Shown here in pieces: positions 42,490 through 50,647 of a stretch of DNA of 64,000 nt (positions are counted from its first letter, which is position 1; each line of letters begins with the position of its first letter). This DNA is from Candidatus Limimorpha caballi (GTDB lineage: Bacteria; Bacteroidota; Bacteroidia; Bacteroidales; F082), in contig JAGHUX010000005.1 of the NCBI GenBank assembly GCA_018064605.1, forward strand, positions 1 to 64,000. Reading direction: 5' to 3'. The notes under the pieces are model-generated. The model ran no database searches and was not told where the DNA came from. It saw nothing but the letters and a program-made list of their open reading frames with translations. The translations under genes were made by a program, and so were the position numbers.

Positions 42490-43923
42490 TTAGAACTGGA
42501 AATAAATGAATTGACTTGAATCTAATGCTCCGCACCAAACTATCATTACAATAATGAAAGCATACGAGAGCAGCCTGACCGCGAAATATTTTGAATCAAA
42601 GAAGCGGATTTTAGATGGGAAGAACTCGTCACGAATATCTTTGAAAAACAATATTGCCAGCATCAAGATTGCATAGCCTTTGATTTTCCTATCCAAAAAT
42701 AATGATCCTCTCTCCCCGAATATCTTCCCAATCACCACAAAGGCATCCGACACTGTGGCACACCTGCCGAAAATCTGCGAGAAGGCAAACAACAGATAAA
42801 CCACCACACAGCAAATGAGGATATACCACCAACGTTTGGTGAGCTTATGCTTACTTTCAAGCGAGCTTCTCTTCTTTTGCAGCAAGGCTTCGATGCTAAG
42901 ATAGATGCCCTGCACAAAGCCCCAGACTATGAATGTGAGGGCTGCACCGTGCCAAATGCCACTGATGAGGAAGGTAAGCATCAAGGCACAAACTATACCC
43001 CATACTTTCCAGCTACGCAGGGCAAACGACAGCGGAGTGTAAATGTAGTCGGTCAACCAGTTAATCAACGACATGTGCCAACGCCGCCAAAGTTCCGACA
43101 TGGAGGTGGCAAAAAACGGGCGGTTGAAGTTGGGGATGATTTTCAAGCCCATGCAACGAGCTGCACCAATGGCTATCAACGAATAACCACCCAAGTCACC
43201 ATACACTTGAATGGGATAGAGCAAGGTAGCCAAGGTCAACGTGGTGCCATTGTGATGCGCAAAATTATTGAACACGGCATCCACATAGATACCCAATCTG
43301 TCGGCCACACAAAGTTTCATGAAATAGCCCCAAAGCATCAGCTTCAAGCCAGCGGTCAAATCGGCAGGACGGCTGGTGGGCAATTTCTTCAGTTGCGGGA
43401 ACATGTTGCCTGCCCTCTCGATAGGGCCCGACAAGATATAGGGAAAGAAAGACAGGAACAGTCCCACAGCCCCTATGTTCTTTTCGACATCCACTTCCTC
43501 GTTGTTCACGTCAATCATGTAACCGATGGCCATGAAGGTGTAAAACGAAATGCCCACAGGCAGCATCCACTTGATGGCTGGCACAGTACTCTCGACGCCG
43601 CAAAGAGCCAACAACGAGAAGATAGACTCGTTGACGAAGTTGAAATACTTGAAGAAAAATAGCGGAAGCAACACCAATATGATGCCCCACACCATAATCT
43701 TGCGTTTCTTGTCGTCATCGTCGGTCGCACCCATCCATCGGGTAAAGCCGTATGTGATGCCGGTGACCGCTGCCAACAACAGCAGATATACTGGTTGCAT
43801 GAAGGCATAGAAAGCATAGCTCACCGCCAACAGAAACCATACCCTGAACCGCTGTGGGCAGAGGTTGTAAACCAAGACCACCGCAGGGAAAAAGAGCAGA
43901 AACTCAAAGGAAGTGAATGTCAT
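42490..43923 (-). CDS. MBOAT-family O-acyltransferase (AlgI/DltB-like)
   Basis: This 477-residue polytopic protein starts MTFTSFEFLLFFPAVVLVYNLCPQRFRVWFLLAVSYAFYAF and contains FFKYFNF, LPVGISFYTFMAIGYMIDV, FFPYILSGPIERAGNMFPQL, QVYGDLGGYSLIAIGAARCMG, FNRPFFATSMSELWRRWHMSLINWLTDYIYTPL and SGIWHGAALTFIVWG. The catalytic His is in the SGIWHG segment. These proteins carry an acyl group across the membrane for O-acylation of a polysaccharide. The adjacent SGNH-like and carrier-protein genes give a DltB-type context. Confidence 0.93.
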   Translation of the reverse strand: MTFTSFEFLLFFPAVVLVYNLCPQRFRVWFLLAVSYAFYAFMQPVYLLLLAAVTGITYGFTRWMGATDDDDKKRKIMVWGIILVLLPLFFFKYFNFVNESIFSLLALCGVESTVPAIKWMLPVGISFYTFMAIGYMIDVNNEEVDVEKNIGAVGLFLSFFPYILSGPIERAGNMFPQLKKLPTSRPADLTAGLKLMLWGYFMKLCVADRLGIYVDAVFNNFAHHNGTTLTLATLLYPIQVYGDLGGYSLIAIGAARCMGLKIIPNFNRPFFATSMSELWRRWHMSLINWLTDYIYTPLSFALRSWKVWGIVCALMLTFLISGIWHGAALTFIVWGFVQGIYLSIEALLQKKRSSLESKHKLTKRWWYILICCVVVYLLFAFSQIFGRCATVSDAFVVIGKIFGERGSLFLDRKIKGYAILMLAILFFKDIRDEFFPSKIRFFDSKYFAVRLLSYAFIIVMIVWCGALDSSQFIYFQF

Positions 43924-43933
43924 TGTGTGTCGA

Positions 43934-44176
43934 TTATTGCAGTTTGGTTTCTATAGTGTTGATAAGGTCGCCTACCATTTTCAGCTTGTTCAACTCTTTC
44001 AGTTTGAACTTTATGCCGAAGGTTTCTTCAACCTTAGTAATCATAAGCATGTGGGTGAGGGAGTCCCAATTCTCCACATCTTTTGCGGTCATTTCGTCGC
44101 TGAGGACGATGTTGTTGTCATTGAAAACCTCGTGAAAAACTGCCGTTAGTTTTTCGATAATTTCTGTTCTTTCCAT
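43934..44176 (-). CDS. Acyl/aminoacyl carrier protein
   Basis: This 80-residue acidic helical protein has the phosphopantetheine site ENWDSLTHMLMI with Ser39 and the spacing of acyl carrier proteins, plus the C-terminal LNKLKMVGDLINTIETKL helix. It is a dedicated carrier, separate from the housekeeping AcpP. It lies between a MaoC dehydratase and the MBOAT gene, so it likely carries the group activated by the adenylating enzyme at 46015-47517, as DltC does for D-alanine. Confidence 0.92.
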   Translation of the reverse strand: MERTEIIEKLTAVFHEVFNDNNIVLSDEMTAKDVENWDSLTHMLMITKVEETFGIKFKLKELNKLKMVGDLINTIETKLQ

Positions 44177-44188
44177 TTTTAATAAGTA

Positions 44189-44593
44189 TTATATTAATTT
44201 TACAATTGCTTCTCCGTCTATTACCACCTCATCCTGCTCGTTTTTGCAAACGGTTGACAGTTTGACGATGGGTTTGTCTTTCCTTATTTCCATTACTGTT
44301 ACCGTAGCGGTAATTAGTTGGTCGTGATAGACCGGCTTTCTGAAATTGAGCGTTTGCCCCAAGTAGATGCTTCCATTGCCTGGCAACTGAGTGCCGATGA
44401 TAGCCGAGAGAAGTGAGCCTGTCAAGAAACCATGCACTATTCTTTGATGGAAAACACTATTCTCAGCATACTCCTTATCCAAATGAACAGGGTTGTTGTC
44501 CTGACTTAACCTTGCAAACGCCTTTACGTCTTCGAGCGTAAACCTTTTGCTCAATGAGCTTGACTGCCCCACGTACAATTCGTCGATTCTCAT
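44189..44593 (-). CDS. MaoC/PhaJ-like (R)-enoyl hydratase
   Basis: This 134-residue hot-dog protein retains the full catalytic pattern DNNPVHLD (Asp32, His37) followed by RIVHGFLTGSLLSAIIG, as in PhaJ-type (R)-specific enoyl-CoA hydratases. It could hydrate an enoyl thioester to a 3-hydroxyacyl group, or simply bind an acyl-ACP. It begins 2 bp after the GNAT gene and lies 12 bp before the carrier protein. It differs from the MaoC at 36481, which lacks the aspartate. Confidence 0.85.
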   Translation of the reverse strand: MRIDELYVGQSSSLSKRFTLEDVKAFARLSQDNNPVHLDKEYAENSVFHQRIVHGFLTGSLLSAIIGTQLPGNGSIYLGQTLNFRKPVYHDQLITATVTVMEIRKDKPIVKLSTVCKNEQDEVVIDGEAIVKLI

Positions 44594-44595
44594 GG

Positions 44596-45264
44596 CTACA
44601 GCTCCTTCTCCATTAGCAGTTCAACATTGTAGGGGTAATACTCCAATGCCAATGGATTGTCGGAAACGTACCTCTTTGCTATATGGTAGCCGCTGCGTTC
44701 ATGAACCTTTATTATTGTCGGGTTGTTCTCAAATACATGAAGTTGTGCCTTCTTCACATTCGGGTCAAGCTCTTTGGCGTAGGCCAAGTGTGCCATCATC
44801 AGTCGCTGAATCAAACGATGACCGCGATGATCGTCACGGGTGTAGGAATACTCCAGTTGGTAGGTTCCCATCTCCCGTTCAATCTGGAGGGCCTTCACGA
44901 TGTCGGCCTTTTCTCGGGTCTTCAACACGTTTCCCTTCGGGAAAACATAGCCCACCAAATTGGCTTTCAACAAAGCCGAAGGCATGTCGTCGTAATAGCC
45001 TTCAAGCCAACCGCCCAGTGCGGAAACGGGTTCACCGTCATACTCCGCCACGAAGAAACTGCTCAACGAGAACTCACAGCCGTCAACTTCTTCTTCGAGG
45101 ATTTGAATGATGTATTTCCTGATGTCTTCTTCCGAGAGCTCGAAAAAGTTTGCCAACCCGAAATTGTTGGTCATGCTTTTTTCCGCCTCGATAATGACGG
45201 TGGCGATGAACTCCACATCGTCGAGTGTCGCCTTGCGGATAATGTACTTGTTATCGTCTATCAT
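44596..45264 (-). CDS. GNAT-family acyltransferase (copy 1)
   Basis: This 222-residue protein has GNAT features: YIIRKATLDDVEFIATVIIEAEKS at the N-terminus, FFVAEYDGEPVSALGGWLEG, YQLEYSYTRDDHRGHRLIQRLMMAHLAYA (acetyl-CoA loop R-x-x-R-G-x-R/G-L) and LHVFENNPTIIKVHERSGYHIAKRY. It is a clear paralogue of 45335-46018. In an adenylation/carrier module it might N-acylate an aminoacyl group or acylate a sugar amine. Substrates are unknown. Confidence 0.82.
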   Translation of the reverse strand: MIDDNKYIIRKATLDDVEFIATVIIEAEKSMTNNFGLANFFELSEEDIRKYIIQILEEEVDGCEFSLSSFFVAEYDGEPVSALGGWLEGYYDDMPSALLKANLVGYVFPKGNVLKTREKADIVKALQIEREMGTYQLEYSYTRDDHRGHRLIQRLMMAHLAYAKELDPNVKKAQLHVFENNPTIIKVHERSGYHIAKRYVSDNPLALEYYPYNVELLMEKEL

Positions 45265-45334
45265 ACTATCTGTGTTTTCTGTATCTCCGCAGCCTCACGC
45301 CTACCTCAACAGAAAACCAGACAACTCAGACGAG

Positions 45335-46018
45335 CTACACTATCCTTTCCATCAAGAGTATGGTGTGGTACGGGAAATACTGTTCTACTAATGGATTATT
45401 TGAATTGTATTCTTTTGTTATTTCAAAGCCGCATCGTTTGTAAGTGCCGATGGCCGCTTCATTGTTAGCAAATACGTGAACTTGTATTTTCCTTATGCCA
45501 CCCTCCTGATGGCGGTGGGGGGTATTTTGTTGATAATCAACGATATGCATATTGATAATATCTTTCATAATGCCTTTCCCACGGTATTCGGGCAAGGTGT
45601 ATGAGTATTCCAACTGATAGGTACCCTCCTCACGCTCAATCTGCAAGGGGCGTACAATATCAGACTTGCTTTGCGATTTCATTACATTTTCCATAGGAAG
45701 GCAATAGCCGATGAGGTTCGACTTCAGGAGTGCGGACGACATACCATCTTCATTCTGGCCTTCCACCCATCCGGCAAAAGCGGACACAGCCTTACCCTGA
45801 TGGTCGGCCACCAAGAAACTGCTGACGGAGAACTCACAACCATCAACCTCCTCTTCAAGCATTGCCTTGATGTAAGTGCGCATTTCACCTTCCGACAGCT
45901 CAAACAGCTTGGCCAAACCGAAGTTATCGGTGCCGCTCTTCTCAGCTGCCACAATGGTATCGACCAAAAAGTCAACATCCTCGAGCGTGGCTCGTCTTAT
46001 TTTGATTTCTTCACTCAT
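45335..46018 (-). CDS. GNAT-family acyltransferase (copy 2)
   Basis: This 227-residue paralogue of the downstream GNAT shares IRRATLEDVDFLVDTIVAAEKSGTDNFGLAKLFELSE, EEEVDGCEFSVSSFLVAD and LEYSYTLPEYRGKGIMKDIINMHI (RGKG acetyl-CoA loop) with it. The start overlaps the end of the adenylating enzyme by 4 bp (ATGA). The 70-bp gap to copy 1 contains a short ATCTGTGTTTTCTGTATC-like repeat, one of the dispersed families in this locus. Confidence 0.82.
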   Translation of the reverse strand: MSEEIKIRRATLEDVDFLVDTIVAAEKSGTDNFGLAKLFELSEGEMRTYIKAMLEEEVDGCEFSVSSFLVADHQGKAVSAFAGWVEGQNEDGMSSALLKSNLIGYCLPMENVMKSQSKSDIVRPLQIEREEGTYQLEYSYTLPEYRGKGIMKDIINMHIVDYQQNTPHRHQEGGIRKIQVHVFANNEAAIGTYKRCGFEITKEYNSNNPLVEQYFPYHTILLMERIV

Positions 46019-47517
46019 AGCTCAATCATCGCTTTAAGTTTCACCTTGTCGGTTTTGTCGTTGGCATTCAGTGGGAAAACCGGCACATAGTATAGGCGCG
46101 TCGGTATCATATACGACGGCATCTTGGTGCGCATATAAGCAATCATCTCCTCGGGGTTGAACTCCTCGGTTTCCATAAACATGGCAATCTCGGTGAGGGC
46201 ATCCTTGTTTTCGAACGCCATGCACACCACGTTGGTGTCGCCTAAGAATTCGCGTGCATGCCATTCAATCTCGCCCATCTCCACACGGAAGCCCTGAATC
46301 TTGGCCTGATGATCCAAACGACCCGAATACATGATGTCGCCATCCTCGTCCTTGTAGCAAAGGTCGCCCGTATGATAGAAACGCAGGTTCTTACCATCCA
46401 CCTCTTTGTAGAAGAACGAACTGGCGTTCTTTTCCTCGTTCTTCCAATAGCCTTTTGTCACCTGGTCGCCAGCAATGCAAAGCTCGCCCTTCTCCCCTAC
46501 GGCACACTCGTTGCCCTTCTCGTCCAAAATCAGCCCGACACAGTTGGCCAACGGCTTACCAATGGAGATAATGCCGTTGAGCGTTTTGTTCTCGCCTCCC
46601 TTGGTCAGTTTGTAATAGGTGCAATAAACGGTGCATTCCGTTGGGCCATAAAAGTCATACAGTTCCACATTGGTGGCGCACTTGTACCAATCCTCCATCA
46701 GGTTCAGCGGGCAGGCCTCAGCAGTGAGGATGCACGATTTGAGGCTGGTGGCATCAATCTCCTCAAAGTAAGGCTTCAGATACCTCAGCATAGACGGAGC
46801 CATCGCACCAAAGGTCAGCTGATGGTCTTCGATAAGGCTACTGGCATAGATATACTTGATTTGGCCGTGAGGCACCGTATAGCAGCAGGCGCCCTTGGTG
46901 AGCGGCACCAGATAGCCCTGCACCGACACATCGAAAGTTAAGTCGAAGCACTGCAAGCAACGGTCTTCCTCTGTGATTGTGATACCAGTCTGCCAGAAAG
47001 AATCCATAAATGCAGCCACATTTTTGCGCATCATCATCACACCCTTGGGTTTGCCAGTGCTACCTGACGTAAAAAGGATATAAGCCAACTCTTCATCAGA
47101 AACACCTTGTATAGGTTCGAGGCAATCAACAGTGTATTCAAGTTCATTTGTCTTAAGAAGAAAAGTGCCCCCCCCATATCGACTTTCAGGCGACGAGTCA
47201 AGTATTAAATCCAACTCCACTTGTTCACAGATATCCAAGCAACGCTCCAATGGCCAGTTGGGGTGCAACGGCACATAGCAGTCGCCCTCCATCCAAAGTG
47301 CAATAATGGAAGCGTAGGTTTCCAAATCGTCGTTGATAACTAAGCCCACTTTGGTGTTCTGATAGTTGCATTGCAGCAAAGCTATTCTCACTTTTGAGAT
47401 ACACTGACTCAACTGAGCGTAGGTGTAATGCTCCTCGTCAATGCAGAAGGCATTGCGGGAGGGGAATTGCTCAATGGAGCGGAGGATAGGGGTTAAGATA
47501 TTTTTGTAAAACATCAT
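46015..47517 (-). CDS. DltA-like amino acid/acyl adenylating enzyme
   Basis: This 500-residue stand-alone adenylation domain has the core motifs LAYILFTSGSTGKPKGVM (A3, residues 145-161), FDLTFDVSVQGYLVPL (A4), NVELYDFYGPTECTVYCTYY (A5), GELCIAGDQVTKGYW (A6), FYHTGDL (A7), GRLDHQAKIQGFRVEMGEIE (A8) and the C-terminal Lys region (NDKTDKVK). Size and order match DltA and NRPS loading enzymes rather than CoA ligases. It would activate an amino or hydroxy acid and load the carrier protein at 43934. A G8 tract at 47168-47175 lies in frame at residues ~115-117 (YGGGT). Confidence 0.88.
   Translation of the reverse strand: MMFYKNILTPILRSIEQFPSRNAFCIDEEHYTYAQLSQCISKVRIALLQCNYQNTKVGLVINDDLETYASIIALWMEGDCYVPLHPNWPLERCLDICEQVELDLILDSSPESRYGGGTFLLKTNELEYTVDCLEPIQGVSDEELAYILFTSGSTGKPKGVMMMRKNVAAFMDSFWQTGITITEEDRCLQCFDLTFDVSVQGYLVPLTKGACCYTVPHGQIKYIYASSLIEDHQLTFGAMAPSMLRYLKPYFEEIDATSLKSCILTAEACPLNLMEDWYKCATNVELYDFYGPTECTVYCTYYKLTKGGENKTLNGIISIGKPLANCVGLILDEKGNECAVGEKGELCIAGDQVTKGYWKNEEKNASSFFYKEVDGKNLRFYHTGDLCYKDEDGDIMYSGRLDHQAKIQGFRVEMGEIEWHAREFLGDTNVVCMAFENKDALTEIAMFMETEEFNPEEMIAYMRTKMPSYMIPTRLYYVPVFPLNANDKTDKVKLKAMIEL
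47168..47175 (-). repeat. Poly-G tract (G8)
   Basis: Eight C on the plus strand read as G8 in the adenylating enzyme gene. The frame is open at this length. It is the shortest of the five tracts. Confidence 0.9.
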
Positions 47518-47568
47518 ATATATTATTGTTTTTCAAATCAGTTTCATTTCAATTAACAGGTTGTGAGG

Positions 47569-47606
47569 TCCGCAGGGAATTGAACCATATTTGAGAGACC
47601 TGCGGA
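47569..47606. other. Inverted repeat upstream of the adenylation operon
   Basis: TCCGCAGG at 47569-47576 pairs perfectly with CCTGCGGA at 47599-47606 across a 22-base loop. It sits in the 250-bp gap between the four-helix-bundle gene and the adenylating enzyme, which otherwise shows no gene. It could be a terminator or an RNA element. Confidence 0.4.
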
Positions 47607-47699
47607 TTCACCTCCTCTATATCGTGGAGCGGTGTGGGCTGTGCGGAAGACCTCCTGCCCCTTAGCGACCACCGGCTGCGCGTAAAGACCGGGAAGATA

Positions 47700-47767
47700 C
47701 GCTTGATGTTAGATGTTAGATGGAAGATGGAAGATGTGATTCGATGTAAAATGTTAGATGGAAGATG
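47700..47767. repeat. TTAGATGGAAGATG short-repeat array
   Basis: Units GATGTTAGATGTTAGATGG, AAGATGGAAGATG and TGTTAGATGGAAGATG are iterated up to the four-helix-bundle stop codon. Inverted copies (TTACCTCTTACATCTTCCC-like) occur inside that gene at about 48061-48110. Confidence 0.75.
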
Positions 47768-48199
47768 TCAATCTTCTTCATTTAACTTCTTACACCGGTG
47801 TACCAACACCTTCACTAACTCTTCGCAGTCATTGTGAATTGATGTGTATTGTTTATCATCTAAATATTTATTCCTGTGCAATAATTCTATCCAGTATAAG
47901 GACTCTCTTGCTTCTTTAAGAGCTATGAAGCTCTTGCTCTTGAAGTCGGCTTTGCTTATCGCATTCGTTGCCTCAGCGTTATTAGCACCAATTGACGTGC
48001 CCGCTCGTAGAAGCTGATTGGAAAGGTTGGCCACAGACATCAACGTAATAGGAATTCTGGTCTTACTCACCTTCTTACCTCTTACATCTTCCCTCTTACA
48101 TGCTTCCGTCAGCAAGAAGTCATTCAGTTTAATTACACGGTCGCCAAAGGCCATGCATTTCTCTTGTATTGCGTCACCGATTGAGCTCATCCTGTCCAT
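47768..48199 (-). CDS. Four-helix-bundle protein (S23/TIGR02436 type) with internal repeat
   Basis: This 143-residue helical protein has the family core NLSNQLLRAGTSIGANNAEATNAISKADFKSKSFIALKEARESLYWIELL. Relatives are the S23 proteins encoded in 23S rRNA intervening sequences and the similar accessory proteins of diversity-generating retroelements; the function of stand-alone copies is unknown. Compared with the copies at 58468 and 61284 (120 residues) it is longer by a segment CKREDVRGKKVSKTRI, encoded by inverted copies of the flanking repeat. It is the first of three such genes in the window. Confidence 0.85.
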   Translation of the reverse strand: MDRMSSIGDAIQEKCMAFGDRVIKLNDFLLTEACKREDVRGKKVSKTRIPITLMSVANLSNQLLRAGTSIGANNAEATNAISKADFKSKSFIALKEARESLYWIELLHRNKYLDDKQYTSIHNDCEELVKVLVHRCKKLNEED

Positions 48200-48204
48200 T
48201 TAAA

Positions 48205-49074
48205 TTATTCTACCCTATAACCTTGACGATACTTGCTGTCTTTTGGCTTAGGCAAAACTGACAGCTTCGTAAATGTTCCATCAGCAATATGTTGTTGCAA
48301 CTCTGCCTCGTATTTATCAAGGTCGGTCTTGCGATATTTTCTTTCTTCAGGAAGGAACATGTAAATCGTACCTTCAGCACCTTTCGGATGTTCGTCGATT
48401 CCTTTCTCAATCAAAGCCTGAAACTCTGCATAGTCCTTAAAACGGTATTCTATCACATCCTTAAACTTCTTGTCGATGACATAGAGGTTGTTTAATATGT
48501 TGTTGATGACTTCAAGCACGATTAGCACATGCTGACGATCAGGCTTTTCTATTTGATGTGCCGACTCGTTACCCATAAATCGTGCTTCATGCAACCGTTC
48601 GCAATCGGCAGCGGTTATTATGCCTTTATCGCGAAGCTTGTTTATCTTGGTATTCAACGTTCCTTTGTCAAGTCCATTCTCGATACACAATGCCTCAACT
48701 GTTGCACGGAAACCTATCGAAGCGAGCAAAAAACTGCCATTGTTGAGTGCCTCAACCGATTCTTTATACGCTCTTTGAATTAGCGAAGGCATTTCCCAAG
48801 AACTAATTGGCTCAACACTGTTTTCTTTCACAGGATATGATGTATGAACGGGCACCAGTGTTTCATAGCCCTCTTGGTCGTATTCAACATTTCCTTCCTC
48901 TACTACTTCTAGGTCGAACGAAACATGGTCACACCCGCAACATTTCACCACACGATAAGTCTCATTATAGAAATACTCCTCATCTGGCGACACATTATTT
49001 CCCACTCCCAGCACCTCATGGTGAGTCCTGTGTTTACATACCGGGCAATAACAATTAACTGTTTTCTGTTCCAT
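48205..49074 (-). CDS. DUF4145-type protein with N-terminal zinc ribbon
   Basis: This 289-residue protein begins with a zinc ribbon (CYCPVCKH and VVKCCGCDHVSF) and has a DUF4145-like helical domain: LIQRAYKESVEALNNGSFLLASIGFRATVEALCIENGLDKG, INKLRDKGIITAADCERLHEARFMGNESAHQIEKP. DUF4145 proteins are often linked to restriction-modification and other defence genes. Nothing ties it to sugar metabolism; it appears to be accessory cargo between the epimerase and the four-helix-bundle gene. The gap 49075-49220 contains only repeat-like TTTATAGT sequence. Confidence 0.72.
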   Translation of the reverse strand: MEQKTVNCYCPVCKHRTHHEVLGVGNNVSPDEEYFYNETYRVVKCCGCDHVSFDLEVVEEGNVEYDQEGYETLVPVHTSYPVKENSVEPISSWEMPSLIQRAYKESVEALNNGSFLLASIGFRATVEALCIENGLDKGTLNTKINKLRDKGIITAADCERLHEARFMGNESAHQIEKPDRQHVLIVLEVINNILNNLYVIDKKFKDVIEYRFKDYAEFQALIEKGIDEHPKGAEGTIYMFLPEERKYRKTDLDKYEAELQQHIADGTFTKLSVLPKPKDSKYRQGYRVE

Positions 49075-49220
49075 AAATATTCATGTGGTAATAATTGTTT
49101 ATTGCAATAAGAAAGAACTAAGGAAACGATACATGCTTATGGTTTATAGTATAAAGTCAGTTGATGGTTTATAGTTATTCGCTCCATTTAATCTATTCAT
49201 AGGTGTTCATGGCCTTCGGC

Positions 49221-50375
49221 TCAAGGTTTATAGTAGCTTTTATACCACTGAGCAAAGGCTCTTAATCCCTCTCTCAAGGTAATCTTAGGAGTGAACCCAA
49301 AGTCACGCTCCAAAGCCGTTGCATCAGCGTATGTGGTTGGCACATCGCCTGGTTGCATCGGAACTAATTCCTTATGCGCATCGAAATCATAGTCCTTCGG
49401 CAATACGCCTGCCCGCACCAGTTCCTCCTGCAAGGTCTGCACAAAGTCCAACAGATTTTCCGGCTGGCCGCCACCAATGTTATAGACCGCATAGGGAGGG
49501 ATGGGCAGGCCGTCTTCACCATTGCGCTTGGCAGGGGCTTTCTGCATCACCCGAAAGACGCCTTCCACAATGTCATCCACGTAGGTGAAGTCGCGACGGC
49601 AGTTGCCGTAATTGTAAATTTGGATGGTCTCGCCTTTCAAGAGCTTATTGGTGAAGCCAAAATAAGCCATATCCGGACGACCCGCAGGGCCATATACCGT
49701 GAAGAAGCGGAGGCCCGTGGAGGGGATGTTGTAGAGCTTGCTGTAGCAGTGGGCGAAGAGCTCGTTGCTTTTCTTGGTGGCGGCATAGAGGCTCACAGGA
49801 TTGTCAACGCGGTCGTCGGTGCTGAAGGGCACTTTCTTGTTGCCGCCATAGACGCTGCTGGAAGAGGCGTAAACCAGATGCTGAATGCCATTATAGTTTA
49901 GAGTTGAGAGTTTAGAGTTTAGGGTCAGTTGATCAAGTTGAGAGTTTTGAGTTTTTAAGTAGTCTTCAACCAATTGCTTCGCATTTCTACAGGCTTCGAG
50001 GATATTGTAGAAGCCGATGATGTTGCTCTCGATATAGACATCGGGGTTGTCGATGCTGTAGCGCACTCCGGCCTGGGCGGCGAGGTTGACCACGATATCG
50101 AAGTGGTACTGCCCGAAGAGGCTATCCACCAATGCCTTGTCGGCAATGCTACCCTTAACGAACTTATAGTTTAGAGTGTAAGGTTTAGAGTTTAGAGTCA
50201 GTTGTGAGTGGAGAGTTTCAAGTTCCCTAAGTCTATACTCCTTCAACGACACGTCATAGTAGTTGTTGAGGTTGTCGAGACCTACTATGGTGCCTTCGTT
50301 CAACTCATGGAAGAGTCGCTTGACGAGGTTGGCTCCGATGAAGCCGGCACTGCCGGTGACTAGTATATTCTTCAT
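49221..50375 (-). CDS. UDP-glucuronate 4-epimerase-like SDR with two repeat insertions
   Basis: This extended SDR resembles UDP-GlcA 4-epimerases (CapI/LpsL): ILVTGSAGFIGANLVKRLF, GLDNLNNYYDVSLKEYRL, NLAAQAGVRYSIDNPDVYIESNIIGFYNILEACR, YASSSSVYGGNKKVPFS, SLYAATKKSNELFAH (YxxxK), RFFTVYGPAGRPDMAYF, NYGNCRRDFTYVDDIVEG. It would make UDP-GalA for the polymer. Two segments absent from normal relatives, LETLHSQLTLNSKPYTLNY and KTQNSQLDQLTLNSKLSTL, are encoded by AGTTTAGAG-type repeats (50164-50218 and 49893-49952) and remain in frame. The enzyme is 384 residues against about 340-350 for relatives. Confidence 0.87.
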   Translation of the reverse strand: MKNILVTGSAGFIGANLVKRLFHELNEGTIVGLDNLNNYYDVSLKEYRLRELETLHSQLTLNSKPYTLNYKFVKGSIADKALVDSLFGQYHFDIVVNLAAQAGVRYSIDNPDVYIESNIIGFYNILEACRNAKQLVEDYLKTQNSQLDQLTLNSKLSTLNYNGIQHLVYASSSSVYGGNKKVPFSTDDRVDNPVSLYAATKKSNELFAHCYSKLYNIPSTGLRFFTVYGPAGRPDMAYFGFTNKLLKGETIQIYNYGNCRRDFTYVDDIVEGVFRVMQKAPAKRNGEDGLPIPPYAVYNIGGGQPENLLDFVQTLQEELVRAGVLPKDYDFDAHKELVPMQPGDVPTTYADATALERDFGFTPKITLREGLRAFAQWYKSYYKP

Positions 50376-50384
50376 AGCTTAGTA

Positions 50385-50445
50385 GTTTCAAGTTTCAGGT
50401 TTCAAGTGGTTCAAGGTTCAAAGTTCAAGGTTCAAGGTTCAAAGT
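50385..50445. repeat. TTCAAGG-type short-repeat array
   Basis: Iterated TTTCAAGTTTCAGG, GTTCAAGGTTCAAAG and GTTCAAGG units follow the epimerase start region. A further piece is at about 50595-50635. Confidence 0.75.
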
Positions 50446-50494
50446 TTCACTGCCATGGTGTTGCGCCGTAGTTGCGACCTATTTCGCAAGGGGT

Positions 50495-50585
50495 TGGCAA
50501 GGATATGGCAAGCTAAAAGTGCTTGCAAATGCTTGCGATATACTTGCCATATACTTGCTATAGGCTTGGGAAGGGCGGCGCAAGG
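50495..50585. repeat. CTTGC/GCAAG iterated repeat
   Basis: The pentamer CTTGC recurs about every 10-11 bases (TGCTTGCAAATGCTTGCG, ATACTTGCCATATACTTGC), with a matching GGCAAG/GCAAGC run just before it. The spacing is close to one DNA turn, which could give a protein-binding array. No gene is visible in 50376-50647. Confidence 0.6.
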
Positions 50586-50647
50586 GCGGTGCAGTGATAG
50601 TTTCAGGTTTCAAGGTTCAAGGTTAAAGGTTAAATTTATTGGCTCAT

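Noticed and set aside
42847-43662. A 271-codon plus-strand open frame
   Set aside because: It lies wholly inside the MBOAT gene in antisense and has no motif of its own.
47563-47606. Possible tRNA (GGTTCAATTCC looks like a T-loop on the minus strand)
   Set aside because: No D-arm, anticodon arm or acceptor stem could be folded around it; only a hairpin remains.
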